This document shows, piece after piece, positions 50,214 through 59,239 of a stretch of 64,000 nucleotides of DNA. Every line of letters starts with the position of its first letter. The first letter of the stretch is position 1. The notes under the pieces are model-generated. The model did not search any database. It worked only from the letters and a program-made list of their open reading frames with translations, and had not been told where the DNA came from. The stretch comes from Prevotella melaninogenica (lineage in GTDB: Bacteria; Bacteroidota; Bacteroidia; Bacteroidales; Bacteroidaceae): positions 496,001-560,000 of the forward strand of contig NZ_CP072350.1 in NCBI RefSeq assembly GCF_018127965.1. Direction: 5' to 3'. The position numbers and the translations under genes were made by a program.

Positions 50214-50350
50214 CTTTGCAGGGTTAAATAAGCTAAGAAATATCATACTTATCTACAAAGAGATGATACAATAAAATAGCGAACATTACGTTTCTATTTT
50301 TATATCGTAGTTAATTATTAAAGATAAATACAGAATTAAATATAGTTTCA

Positions 50351-51403
50351 ATGGAAGACAATAAGAAAGAGAATGTTGCAGTAGTTTCCTTTCTCAAAAA
50401 ACTTAAGCATGACTTGTTACGATACGTTATCGTATTTGTTGTTGCTTTGGTAGGATCAATCTTAGTGATTCTACCTGTTCCACGCTATTATAAGTGCGAT
50501 ATATCACTTGCTCCGGAGATGGATAATACCGAGAACGGAGGTAAGTTGAGTTCTATTGCGTCTTCCTTTGGTGTGGATCTTGGCGATGTTGCTTCTGCCA
50601 ATGCCTTACAGCCAAGTCTTTATCCAGACTTGATGAAGTCTAATGAGTTTATTAAGAGTCTGCTACAGATTCCAGTAGAAACAAAAGATGGTTCGGTAAA
50701 AACCAATTACTACGATTATCTTTATAATCATCAGAAAGAGTCGCCATACGCTAAAGCGATTGGATGGATTGGAAAGAAGTTTAGCGATAAAGACAGTCTT
50801 ACAAGCAAAATAGACTCTATTAATCCGTTTATGCTTAATAAAAAGCAAGACGAAATCTTCACGAGTATAAAGAATAGTATTGCATGTGACATTGATATTA
50901 AGACTGGATTGATAACGATTTCAGTGGAAGATCAAGACCCATTGATTAGTGCTACGATTGCTGATTCGGTACGAGCTAAACTGCAGGACTTCATCACCAA
51001 CTATAAAACAAACAAGATGAAGAATGACGTGAAGTATTATACAAAGTTGGTCGCAGAGGCAAAGAAGAAGTATGAGGACGCACGTCAGAAGTATGCAACC
51101 TTCTCTGATGCCAATCAAGATGTTATCTTACAAGAGCTTCAGTCACAACGTGATGACTTGGAGAATGATATGCAGTTGAAGTTTAATGCTTATAGTGCGT
51201 TGAGCACACAGCTGCAAAATGCACAGGCAAAGTTGCAGGAACACACCCCTTCTTTTACGATAGTTCAGAGTGCATCTGTACCTGTTAAGCCTGCTGGACC
51301 AAAGCGAATGGCATTTGTTTTCATTGTTGTTTTTCTGAGTATGATGGTTACATTCGTTGTTTGTAACTTCTCGTTATTGTTTGGTGGAGCAAAGGGCGAA
51401 TAG
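50351..51403 (+). CDS. Wzz-like chain-length determinant
   Basis: 350 residues. One membrane helix near residues 20-42 (LLRYVIVFVVALVGSILVIL) and one near 325-345 (MAFVFIVVFLSMMVTFVVCN), with a periplasmic coiled-coil-rich domain between (YTKLVAEAKKKYEDARQKYA, LQSQRDDLENDMQLKFNAYS) and a PxxP-type segment (PVKPAGPKR) before the second helix. It is the usual layout of Wzz/PCP proteins that set polymer length. No tyrosine-kinase domain is attached. The next gene starts 3 bases after the stop. Confidence 0.87.
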   Translation: MEDNKKENVAVVSFLKKLKHDLLRYVIVFVVALVGSILVILPVPRYYKCDISLAPEMDNTENGGKLSSIASSFGVDLGDVASANALQPSLYPDLMKSNEFIKSLLQIPVETKDGSVKTNYYDYLYNHQKESPYAKAIGWIGKKFSDKDSLTSKIDSINPFMLNKKQDEIFTSIKNSIACDIDIKTGLITISVEDQDPLISATIADSVRAKLQDFITNYKTNKMKNDVKYYTKLVAEAKKKYEDARQKYATFSDANQDVILQELQSQRDDLENDMQLKFNAYSALSTQLQNAQAKLQEHTPSFTIVQSASVPVKPAGPKRMAFVFIVVFLSMMVTFVVCNFSLLFGGAKGE

Positions 51404-51406
51404 TTG

Positions 51407-52720
51407 ATGATTAGAGTTAAGGATATCATAACGCGTATAAACTCATCTTCTATATCACGAAGAATGGGGCAAGGGCTGGTGTGGTCGTTCACTGGAACGG
51501 CTTTAGCGAAGTTCCTTACCTTACTCGTTGGTATCATCTGTGCCCATATTTTGCAGAAAGAAGCATACGGAGAGTTCTCTATGGTGCGCTCTACGATTAA
51601 TATGTTTATTGTGCTTGGCTCTGCAGGATTAGGTGTTACGTCAACTAAGTATATAGCAGAATATAGGGAGAAGCAGGCAGATAAGATTCCTGCTGTCTAT
51701 GCTGCGACGAATTACTTTGGACTTTTAATGGCTATCATAACGGCAATCTTGATACTGTTAGGCGCACCGTTTATAGCTAATAACATCCTTCACCATCCAA
51801 GTATTGTATTACCTGTAAGGGTAGGAGCGGTCTTGTTGTTCTTTTCTATCATCAATGGCGTACAGAATGGAGCCTTGATGGGCTTTGAAAATTTCAAGGC
51901 AATCGCTATCAATACATTGTTGGGAAGTGTCTTAGAATCGGTTTTAACGATTCTTGGAGCATATTATTTTGGTGTTAATGGAGCTATTCTTGGTTTTGGA
52001 ATGGGATTCATCTTGATATTTGTTACGAATCATCTTTCTATCAATAAGAACTTCTCAGCTATTCATATAAAGAAGTTAAGCATAAAGAAACTTCATCTAA
52101 AGGACTTCTCTATCTTATATACCTATAGCCTTCCAGCAGCTTTATCGGCATTGCTTATCACCCCTTCTTTCTGGTTGATACGCTCAATACTTGTGCGTGC
52201 AGAGGGCTTTCAGGAACTTGCAGTCTTTGAAGCGGCTGACCAGTGGAAAGTTATTATCTTGTTTGTTCCCACAGCCTTCAGTCAGATAGTCCTGCCAATC
52301 CTATCCAGTTTACATAAGGAAAAGACCTCCTTTGTATCTACTTTGAAGTATAATATGCTGATAGTAGGTGTTACGGCACTGTTACTATCTATCGGAGTGA
52401 TGCTCTTTGGAGGTTTTATCATGAGACTATACGGAGCAACTTATGACAATTCCGTACCTGTACAGATACTTGCAATCTCAACAATATTCTCCGCTTTAGC
52501 TAATGTTCTTGAGATGGCAGTATACAGTCTTGGTAAGATGTGGCAATGTTTTGCTATTAATATCGTCTGGGCATTGCTGATGGTAGGATGCTCTTACTAT
52601 CTTTGTATGAGAGGCGAAGGGGCTAATGGCTTGTCAATGGCAGTATTAATCTCATACGTTGTGTCCTTCCTTATGTTCTTGGTGTACACAATTATCGTTG
52701 TTAGAAAGGAGGTAAAGTGA
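51407..52720 (+). CDS. Wzx-like oligosaccharide flippase
   Basis: 437 residues from the ATG at 51407; the TTG immediately before is also in frame. About twelve to fourteen membrane helices. N-terminal GQGLVWSFTGTALAKFLTLL and AHILQKEAYGEFSMVRSTIN match the MATE-like polysaccharide transporter family (Wzx). It moves the undecaprenyl-linked repeat unit across the inner membrane. A Shine-Dalgarno-like AGAAAGGAGG inside its last codons serves the next gene. Confidence 0.88.
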   Translation: MIRVKDIITRINSSSISRRMGQGLVWSFTGTALAKFLTLLVGIICAHILQKEAYGEFSMVRSTINMFIVLGSAGLGVTSTKYIAEYREKQADKIPAVYAATNYFGLLMAIITAILILLGAPFIANNILHHPSIVLPVRVGAVLLFFSIINGVQNGALMGFENFKAIAINTLLGSVLESVLTILGAYYFGVNGAILGFGMGFILIFVTNHLSINKNFSAIHIKKLSIKKLHLKDFSILYTYSLPAALSALLITPSFWLIRSILVRAEGFQELAVFEAADQWKVIILFVPTAFSQIVLPILSSLHKEKTSFVSTLKYNMLIVGVTALLLSIGVMLFGGFIMRLYGATYDNSVPVQILAISTIFSALANVLEMAVYSLGKMWQCFAINIVWALLMVGCSYYLCMRGEGANGLSMAVLISYVVSFLMFLVYTIIVVRKEVK

Positions 52721-53867
52721 TGTCAGAGAAGGTTCGTTATATCTTATTTGCACTCTTTCTTTTCCTTACACAGATATTAGGTACGGGCATTGTTCCTATG
52801 GGATTGTTTGCCCTTTCACTGTTAATGATATTCTCACCTACCACCTTTCTTCGTAGTCTGAGATATACCCCAATCTTCTTTTATTCATCTGTCTCTCCTT
52901 GGGAGTCGGTTTTTACTTTGCGTTATGCAATGGTCTGAAACCTTGGAATATAGCTTATTGGGGACAATTCTATTTCCTTTGTATTCTCCTCTTGGGTGTT
53001 AAGGATAAGAAGTCGTGCTTGGAAGCCTTGCGCATCTTCGTTTTTATCATCTTTATTCTTGACTTTGGAACGAATCTCTTGTTCCTTGTAGGGGTGAATG
53101 TGCCATGGACAGAACTGCCGCCAGTGCGCCCTGGTGAGGCACTTGCACGTTTCCCAGGCTTTAAGGGTAATGCCTTATATTCAGGAAGTATCACCTTTGT
53201 GAGTGCTTGTTATATGCTCAACCAGAAGAAGGTGAATAAACTTGTCTTCTACATAGGACTTGCCTCAATGGTGGGTAACCTCATCTTGTCTGGTTCGTAT
53301 CGCTATCTTATCATCGGTGCGGTCGTTGCAACGATGTATTATCTGCGTCTGTATAGAAGTAAGATCATGATGGTTGGAATGTATGTTTCAAGTATTGTCA
53401 TAGTGTTTATGGCAACACTTGTCACGATGTTCTCTAATCTAAGCAACTTCTATCGTGCGTTTATTTGGTTCCACTTCTTAAAAGAGATAGCAAAAGATCC
53501 ATGGATAGGACATGGCTTCTTCAATATCCATTTGGATGAAAACCAAGACTTTAGTACACCTTCTCATTTGATAGCCAATGGCGTGACGGAGTCTTGTATC
53601 TTGACGCTTGGTTATAGTTTTGGCGTTATCGTCTTGTTATTCTTCCTCGTAAGTATTGTCAAAACATTGTTGAGATATAAGGCATACCAACGTTATTCAG
53701 TAGAGTTAGGACTGTTTATCGGTTTAACTTTGGACCTCTTTTGGGGTGGAAGCTTCGATAACACCTATACCTTTGCATTATTGTTATTGAGTTGGTATGT
53801 AATCAATGAAACAGCTTGTAAAAAAGAATTGAATGAAGACATTCACGATAGTACTACCGACGTATAA
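52720..53867 (+). pseudogene. Wzy-like O-antigen polymerase, frameshifted in a T-run
   Basis: The first ~55 codons (MSEKVRYILFALFLFLTQIL..., LRSLRYTPIFF) and the remaining ~320 codons (LGVGFYFALCNGLKPWNIAY onward) are in different frames. One additional T in the run at 52879-52882 would give ...TPIFFLFICLSLGVGFYF and join them into a ~382-residue protein with about ten membrane helices and a large periplasmic loop (PWTELPPVRPGEALARFPGF). The FHFLKEIAKDPWIGHG region resembles O-antigen ligase/polymerase proteins (WzyE/RfaL-like). As written the polymerase is broken. A sequencing error or phase switching are alternatives. A strong GGAGG lies 6 bases before the start. Confidence 0.8.
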
Positions 53868-54612
53868 TAATCTCGACCTTTTTAAGAGTGCGTACAGTTC
53901 TGTCTGTAAGCAGGATTTTAAGGACTATGAGATTGTTGTAGTAGATGATTCTGACGATTCGTCTATAGAGGATTACGTGTCTTCGCTTAATAATCCCGTT
54001 CTTATTTATCGACATCATGTGCCCTCAGCAGGCGCAGTGAATAATTGGAATCATGGTTTACAGTTAGCAAGTGGTAAGTATGTTATTGTATTACACCATG
54101 ATGAGGCTTTCGAAGAAGACAATTATCTGACTTCTCTAAACGTAGAATTCCAAAAGGGATATGACGTACTTGTAAGCCGTGTAAAGGTTTTTAATGGTGG
54201 AATATTAAAGCCAAATGTCTTTTCGCAGGCTGTGATGAAAGGCTTTACAGGCTGTCCTTCCCTTCTTTTCCTTTGTAATGGCATTGGTCCTTGTTCCTGT
54301 ATTGCTTTTAAGCGAGCGCATATTACCGACTTTGACAACCGCCTTAACTGGCTTGTTGATGTTGATTGGTATTACCGTCTACTGAAAGGGAAGCGCAGAA
54401 AGTTCTTAGATGATCTTCATATCAACTCTTTTAACGACCATGAGGATAAGATTACAAATCAGATAGATGTGAAGCAATCAGAGGTGAAAGACATAGCTAT
54501 TCTCAACGTAAAGTATAAGTGTCACCCTCTATTAAGATGTTGCTTATTCATCAATAAAATGGTTATGCTCTATGATTTAAAGGGTATAATAAAGAAACTC
54601 ATCCGCAAATGA
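53833..54612 (+). CDS. Family 2 glycosyltransferase
   Basis: 259 residues: MKTFTIVLPTYNNLDLFKSA, YEIVVVDDSDDSSIEDYV, GAVNNWNHGLQLASGKYVIV, and LHHDEAFEEDNYL where the DxD motif is replaced by HHDE. It overlaps the end of wzy by 35 bases and the start of the fucosyltransferase gene by 4. The substituted metal motif may mean altered metal handling or simply another GT2 clade. Confidence 0.86.
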   Translation: MKTFTIVLPTYNNLDLFKSAYSSVCKQDFKDYEIVVVDDSDDSSIEDYVSSLNNPVLIYRHHVPSAGAVNNWNHGLQLASGKYVIVLHHDEAFEEDNYLTSLNVEFQKGYDVLVSRVKVFNGGILKPNVFSQAVMKGFTGCPSLLFLCNGIGPCSCIAFKRAHITDFDNRLNWLVDVDWYYRLLKGKRRKFLDDLHINSFNDHEDKITNQIDVKQSEVKDIAILNVKYKCHPLLRCCLFINKMVMLYDLKGIIKKLIRK

Positions 54613-55475
54613 AGATAGTAAAGATATTAGGTGGCTTGGGCAATCAGATGTTCCAGTATGCTTTATACCTCTCCTTGCAGGAGTCTTTTCCCAAGGAGCG
54701 TGTGGCACTCGACCTTTTTAGTTTCCACGGCTACCATCTGCATAATGGTTTCGAACTGGAGAACATCTTTTCAGTAACGGCTCAAAAGGCTTCAGCTGCT
54801 GACATTATGCGCATAGCCTATTACTATCCTAATTATCTTTTATGGTGTGTTGGCAAACGCCTGCTCCCACGTCGTAGGGGGATGTGTTTGGAGAGTTCTA
54901 CGCTCCGTTTTGATGAATCGGTATTGACGAGAGAAGGAAACAGATACTTCGATGGCTATTGGCAGGATGAAAGATACTTTGCCGCATATCGCGAGAAGGT
55001 GTTGAAAGCCTTTACTTTTCCTGCTTTTAAGCGTGCTGAAAACCTATCTTTGTTAGAGAAATTAGATGAAAACAGCGTTGCGTTACACGTAAGACGAGGA
55101 GATTATGTTGGTAATAGTCTTTATCAAGGTATCTGTGACCTCGACTATTATCGTACTGCCATTGAGAAGATGTGTGCTCATGTTACGCCCTCACTGTTTT
55201 GTATCTTTAGTAACGACATCGCATGGTGTCAGCAGCATCTTCAGCCGTATCTGAAAGCTCCGGTAGTCTATGTGACATGGAATACAGGTGCTGAGAGTTA
55301 CCGAGATATGCAGTTGATGTCGTGTTGTGCGCATAATATCATCGCAAATTCTTCCTTTTCGTGGTGGGGTGCATGGCTCAATCAGAATCGTGAAAAGGTG
55401 GTTATTGCACCTAAGAAATGGTTGAATATGGAAGAATGTCATTTCACTTTGCCAGCATCATGGATTAAAAGCTAA
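54609..55475 (+). CDS. GT11 family alpha-1,2-fucosyltransferase-like enzyme
   Basis: 288 residues. GT11 motifs: KILGGLGNQMFQYALYLSLQ at the N-terminus, SVALHVRRGDYVGN near 155 (the HxRRGDY GDP-fucose motif), DMQLMSCCAHNIIANSSFSW WGAW near 235-258. GT11 enzymes add fucose in alpha-1,2 linkage. It suggests a fucosylated surface polysaccharide that could mimic host blood-group-like structures; that last step is speculation. It ends the plus-strand operon. Confidence 0.9.
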   Translation: MKIVKILGGLGNQMFQYALYLSLQESFPKERVALDLFSFHGYHLHNGFELENIFSVTAQKASAADIMRIAYYYPNYLLWCVGKRLLPRRRGMCLESSTLRFDESVLTREGNRYFDGYWQDERYFAAYREKVLKAFTFPAFKRAENLSLLEKLDENSVALHVRRGDYVGNSLYQGICDLDYYRTAIEKMCAHVTPSLFCIFSNDIAWCQQHLQPYLKAPVVYVTWNTGAESYRDMQLMSCCAHNIIANSSFSWWGAWLNQNREKVVIAPKKWLNMEECHFTLPASWIKS

Positions 55476-55611
55476 ATTCTTTTACTGCTGTCAGATACGA
55501 ATAGAATAGCATATTTTCTTCTGCTAAAACTCTTTTAGACTATGGGAATGGGTAGTGTAACGCTTTCCCAACCACCAATTCATTCCCTTTTTGTACTCTA
55601 TTGTGAGGCTA

Positions 55612-55676
55612 TAAGTGCTCCGCACCAATGGTGCGAAGTATGAACACGAAATGTGCGGGGCACCAACACGAGTTTA
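55612..55676. repeat. CGCACCAATGGTGCG repeat
   Basis: AAGTGCTCCGCACCAATGGT and GCGAAGTATGAACACGAAA, then TGTGCGGGGCACCAACACGA. Same family as 14625-14700, inverted. CGCACCAATGGTGCG (55621-55635) is itself palindromic apart from the centre. Confidence 0.55.
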
Positions 55677-55728
55677 ATAGATGGTATAAAACGATTTTAT
55701 ATAGGTGATATTCATCGTGCGGTTTTTA

Positions 55729-55779
55729 AAAAAAAAGAAGTTAGGTCAGTACAAATTGCATTGACCTAACTTCTTTTTT
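55729..55779. terminator. Bidirectional terminator between the two polysaccharide operons
   Basis: GAAGTTAGGTCA (55737-55748) pairs with TGACCTAACTTC (55762-55773), flanked by an A-run (55728-55736) on one side and TTTTTTA on the other. It can end both the plus-strand fucosyltransferase transcript and the minus-strand Wza transcript. Confidence 0.9.
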
Positions 55780-55826
55780 ATTGACTGCAAAACACTGTCT
55801 ACAGTCTTGTTGACAGAGATAATTCC

Positions 55827-58460
55827 TTACTTCAGCAAGTTTGCAATCGTAGCAATGACGGCTGCGATGCTGGCAGCACTTGAACCGACGCTGAGGGTTT
55901 CGGCAAGGCTCATCTTACTTTGTATCTTTGTAGGAACAATGATCTCGCAGCCTGGGCGCACCTTAGCATTGTGGCCTACCTTCGCTAACATTCCGTTCAT
56001 GTAGAGGATATAGGTGTTACTCTTCTTCGCATCACTGGCAAAACCACCAGCCTGATCGATATAGTAAGCAACGCTCTTGCCCTCAACATAACCGACAGAG
56101 TTAGGGAACATAACCGCACCGTTAATCTTAACGGTTCCATTGTATTGTGGAATGATGATGCGATCGCCCTCACGAAGGACGATGTCGGCATCACTTCCTG
56201 GATTAGCTATCGCCTTATCTAACTCGATACCAACAGGATATACATCAGGAACTTTGAACTTCTCCTCTAACTTCTTGTTATTTTCTTGTATTGCTTGAAG
56301 AACACCTGCATCCTTAGTTTTCACAGCTAAGTTTACCATGTTCTTATGTTGCTGTTCCAACTGCACCTTATAGATATTCTCCATTCGTATGCGTTCGGAT
56401 GGAGTAGGGCGACGCTCTAAGCGCGCACCTTTGATATATCCTAATTCTGTTGCACCACCTGCTGCCTTGTAAATGTCGCTTAGGCGCATCTTTCTTGAGG
56501 TCAGTGTGTAGTTTCCTGCAAACACAACCTCACCATCAATACTAACATTCTGCTGGTTGGTTGTACCCGGACTCTTACGTACATACACCTCATCATAAGG
56601 TTCAAGAACGAAACCTGGCGCACCATCGATGACAAAGCCGTCACGTAGAGAGAAGGAGTAGGTGCGGGCTATGATAGAGTCTGGCGTCAGTGCTTGTGGG
56701 TTTGTGATACGGCGTGATACATCTACTCTCACCGTAGAGGCACTCTGTTTCAGACCTCCTGCTTGCAGGATGAAGTCTTCTAACGACTCATTGTCAGCGT
56801 ATTGATAGATACCTGGGTAGAGAACTTCACCATGAATGGTTATGGTTCGTTGCTCCTGTGCATCCGTACATGTAGGGATGAAGAGTACATCTTCGTTTTG
56901 TATAGGGATGTCAGCCACACGACCCGTAAGGATTCCATCCACATCTACCGAGATAACCTCCAATGTGCGGTCAGCCTTCTTACGGTGTAAAACGGCGTGT
57001 GGAGCAAATGCCACCTCCGTCAATCCATCTGCTGCTTCAATCAATCCACGTACACTGTTGATGCGTCCACCTACCTCATACATACCCGGACGGAACACGG
57101 CTCCCTTGATTTCCACCATGTTTTCGTATCTTGGAATAACCGAGTCAACACTGATTGAGTCTTCATCAGCAACACGGAAGTTGCGCATATCAAACTCATT
57201 AACATTGAAGATAGAATACTGGCGACCCGTCTTTCTGCGTACACGTACCGAACGTGTATAGGCGTCACCGGCAAATCCACCTGCGTAACCAATGAGTGTT
57301 CCAAGGCTTTCGCCACGTTTCATCTCATAGAACATTGGGCGTTTCACCTTACCGCTAATCTGTGCAAGCATCTCGTAAGGACCCACAACGATGACGTCGT
57401 TATCAGCCAAGCGCACATTACCACTCAGATGACCGCGACGAAGGAAGTCGTATACGTCAACCGTAGTGATGAGTGTTCCTCCTCTATATACCTTGATATT
57501 GCGCAGTGTTCCTAAGTCACCAATACCACCAGCCATGTAAAGTGCGTTGAAAACAGTGGCAAAAGCTGACAGTGTATAGGTACCTGGGGTCTTCACTTCA
57601 CCCACAACATTCACCATAATGGTATGGGTCTGACCAACAGAGAGGCGTATGTTCGAACTACTAAAACGCTTACCAATCTTCTCACGGATGCGGTTGTTCG
57701 CCTGATCTACAGTCAATCCACTCACCTGAACAGGGCCGAAACCCTCCAAGGTGACGTAACCATCAGGCGCAACCGTTGTCTGGTAAGACTTCTGTGAAGC
57801 ACCATATACATCGATAAACACAGCATCACCGGGACCAATACGGTAGTTGCGAGGCAGCGCCATGTTCATGTTTGGTTCAAAAGAAAGACTCTTATTATTA
57901 AAGATGTCACGTCCCCAGACCTTCTTTCGGTTACGACTCAGCTGCTTCAGTAGGTTTTCATACATCGCAGCAGTGTCCTGTGGCATCCAATCATTCATCT
58001 CAGCCTGCATCTTCAGGTACTCACCATCGTTCTCATCGTAGGTGTTTGTCCACGAACGATTAGCCGAGATGCGTCCCTCAGAGTATCTGTTTATCTCCTG
58101 CTCGTTGTTGTTGTAATCATCGAGTGTCGCATCAGCGATTTGTCGTTTGCTCTTTCCTGGGGCAGCAGTAGGACTTGTCTGTCCGTTATTTGTACGACTA
58201 CGATCCGTTGTCGTACCCTCTTTTGCGGCTCCAAAGGCAGCATTTCCCTTCTGCATCTTCTCGTATATGTTTCTCACACGGCGTATCTGCGAGATGTCTA
58301 CACCACTCTGCATGAGCTTGGTGACAATCTGCGCCTGTGGAGTACCTTTCTTGTGCTCCTTCTGCACGAAGTCCATTACCTGCGTATCCGTCATAGACGA
58401 CTGTGCAAAACCATTCAAAGAACATAATGCGAGTAATACAAATAGAATATATTTCTTCAT
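55827..58460 (-). CDS. Wza-like polysaccharide export outer-membrane protein with multiple SLBB domains
   Basis: 877 residues. Signal peptide (MKKYILFVLLALCSLNGFAQ), a helical N-terminal region with glutamine/asparagine-rich linker, then a polysaccharide export domain (RNYRIGPGDAVFIDVYGASQ, PDGYVTLEGFGPVQVSGLTV). Behind it are repeated SLBB domains (VNVVGEVKTPGTYTLSAFAT; VEIKGAVFRPGMYEVGGRIN; ITIHGEVLYPGIYQYADNES; VSIDGEVVFAGNYTLTSRKM; VKINGAVMFPNSVGYVEGKS). The length, well above E. coli Wza (~380), is usual for Bacteroidota. It starts 8 bases after the sugar transferase gene. Confidence 0.92.
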   Translation of the reverse strand: MKKYILFVLLALCSLNGFAQSSMTDTQVMDFVQKEHKKGTPQAQIVTKLMQSGVDISQIRRVRNIYEKMQKGNAAFGAAKEGTTTDRSRTNNGQTSPTAAPGKSKRQIADATLDDYNNNEQEINRYSEGRISANRSWTNTYDENDGEYLKMQAEMNDWMPQDTAAMYENLLKQLSRNRKKVWGRDIFNNKSLSFEPNMNMALPRNYRIGPGDAVFIDVYGASQKSYQTTVAPDGYVTLEGFGPVQVSGLTVDQANNRIREKIGKRFSSSNIRLSVGQTHTIMVNVVGEVKTPGTYTLSAFATVFNALYMAGGIGDLGTLRNIKVYRGGTLITTVDVYDFLRRGHLSGNVRLADNDVIVVGPYEMLAQISGKVKRPMFYEMKRGESLGTLIGYAGGFAGDAYTRSVRVRRKTGRQYSIFNVNEFDMRNFRVADEDSISVDSVIPRYENMVEIKGAVFRPGMYEVGGRINSVRGLIEAADGLTEVAFAPHAVLHRKKADRTLEVISVDVDGILTGRVADIPIQNEDVLFIPTCTDAQEQRTITIHGEVLYPGIYQYADNESLEDFILQAGGLKQSASTVRVDVSRRITNPQALTPDSIIARTYSFSLRDGFVIDGAPGFVLEPYDEVYVRKSPGTTNQQNVSIDGEVVFAGNYTLTSRKMRLSDIYKAAGGATELGYIKGARLERRPTPSERIRMENIYKVQLEQQHKNMVNLAVKTKDAGVLQAIQENNKKLEEKFKVPDVYPVGIELDKAIANPGSDADIVLREGDRIIIPQYNGTVKINGAVMFPNSVGYVEGKSVAYYIDQAGGFASDAKKSNTYILYMNGMLAKVGHNAKVRPGCEIIVPTKIQSKMSLAETLSVGSSAASIAAVIATIANLLK

Positions 58461-58468
58461 CTTTCTGT

Positions 58469-59089
58469 TTAGAATTTCTTTCCAGTAACAATTTTTAGAA
58501 CCGTCTTAATGACGATGGTAAAGTCCAACCACAAGGTGCGATGTTCCAAGTAATGGATGTCCATCTCCATTCGTCGGAGCATTTTCTCCATCGTATCGGT
58601 ATAACCATTGTAGAGTGTTGCCTCTGAAGTAAGCCCCGGTCGCATCTGATAGATGAGTTGATAGCGGTCGGTCTGTTCGATAATCTTGTCGATAAAGAAC
58701 TTACGTTCAGGGCGCGGACCTACGAAAGACATGTCGCCTCTGAGCACATTCCATAGTTGTGGTAGTTCGTCTAAGTGATGCCCACGCAGGAACTGTTCCA
58801 AACGAGTAGAGTTCGAATTGTCACATTTTGCAACAAGTTGCGGACCCTCTTCCTCCACAACACTGCTCATTGTACGAAACTTAAAGATAGCAAACGGACG
58901 TCCTTTATATCCGATACGTATCTGTCGGAAGATGATCGGTCCATTGCTTTGATAAGTAATAAGAATACTGATGAGGAGAAATAGAGGAGAGCAGATGATA
59001 AGTCCGATGAGCGCACCAACAATGTCAAAAGCACGCTTCAAACAGCGTTGAAGCTTTCCCATGCCATCATGACTCTCGTTTTCTCTCAT
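58469..59089 (-). CDS. Priming sugar-1-phosphate transferase (WcaJ/PglC family)
   Basis: 206 residues. The conserved order is visible: KRAFDIVGALIGLIICSPLF (membrane hairpin), GPIIFRQIRIGYKGRPFAIF, KFRTMSSVV, HHLDELPQLWNVLRGDMSFV, GPRPERKFFIDKI with catalytic D/E residues, and RPGLTSEATLYNG. It is the short form with only the catalytic domain. It transfers the first sugar-phosphate to undecaprenyl phosphate for the polysaccharide made here. First gene of a two-gene operon with wza. Confidence 0.92.
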   Translation of the reverse strand: MRENESHDGMGKLQRCLKRAFDIVGALIGLIICSPLFLLISILITYQSNGPIIFRQIRIGYKGRPFAIFKFRTMSSVVEEEGPQLVAKCDNSNSTRLEQFLRGHHLDELPQLWNVLRGDMSFVGPRPERKFFIDKIIEQTDRYQLIYQMRPGLTSEATLYNGYTDTMEKMLRRMEMDIHYLEHRTLWLDFTIVIKTVLKIVTGKKF

Positions 59090-59148
59090 TTGGTTATTCG
59101 TACTTTGATCCGTATAGTTATTATAACTCTATTTTCGTTATTTTGTTG

Positions 59149-59183
59149 CAAAGATACGCTTTTTTATTTATTTATTAATCAAA
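59149..59183 (-). promoter_or_regulatory. Promoter of the sugar transferase-wza operon
   Basis: On the minus strand TATCTTTG (59156-59149) with a TTTG 23 bases upstream (59183-59180). Spacing is longer than usual. The box is good on its own. Confidence 0.5.
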
Positions 59184-59210
59184 AATCCTTATCTTTCCAC
59201 ATCTTAGCCG

Positions 59211-59218
59211 TATCTTTG
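59211..59218 (+). promoter_or_regulatory. -7 box of the dinB promoter
   Basis: TATCTTTG lies 21 bases before the dinB ATG. The -33 region has CTTATCTTTCC instead of a clean TTTG. Confidence 0.5.
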
Positions 59219-59239
59219 CATAGAGAATAGGGTGCTATC

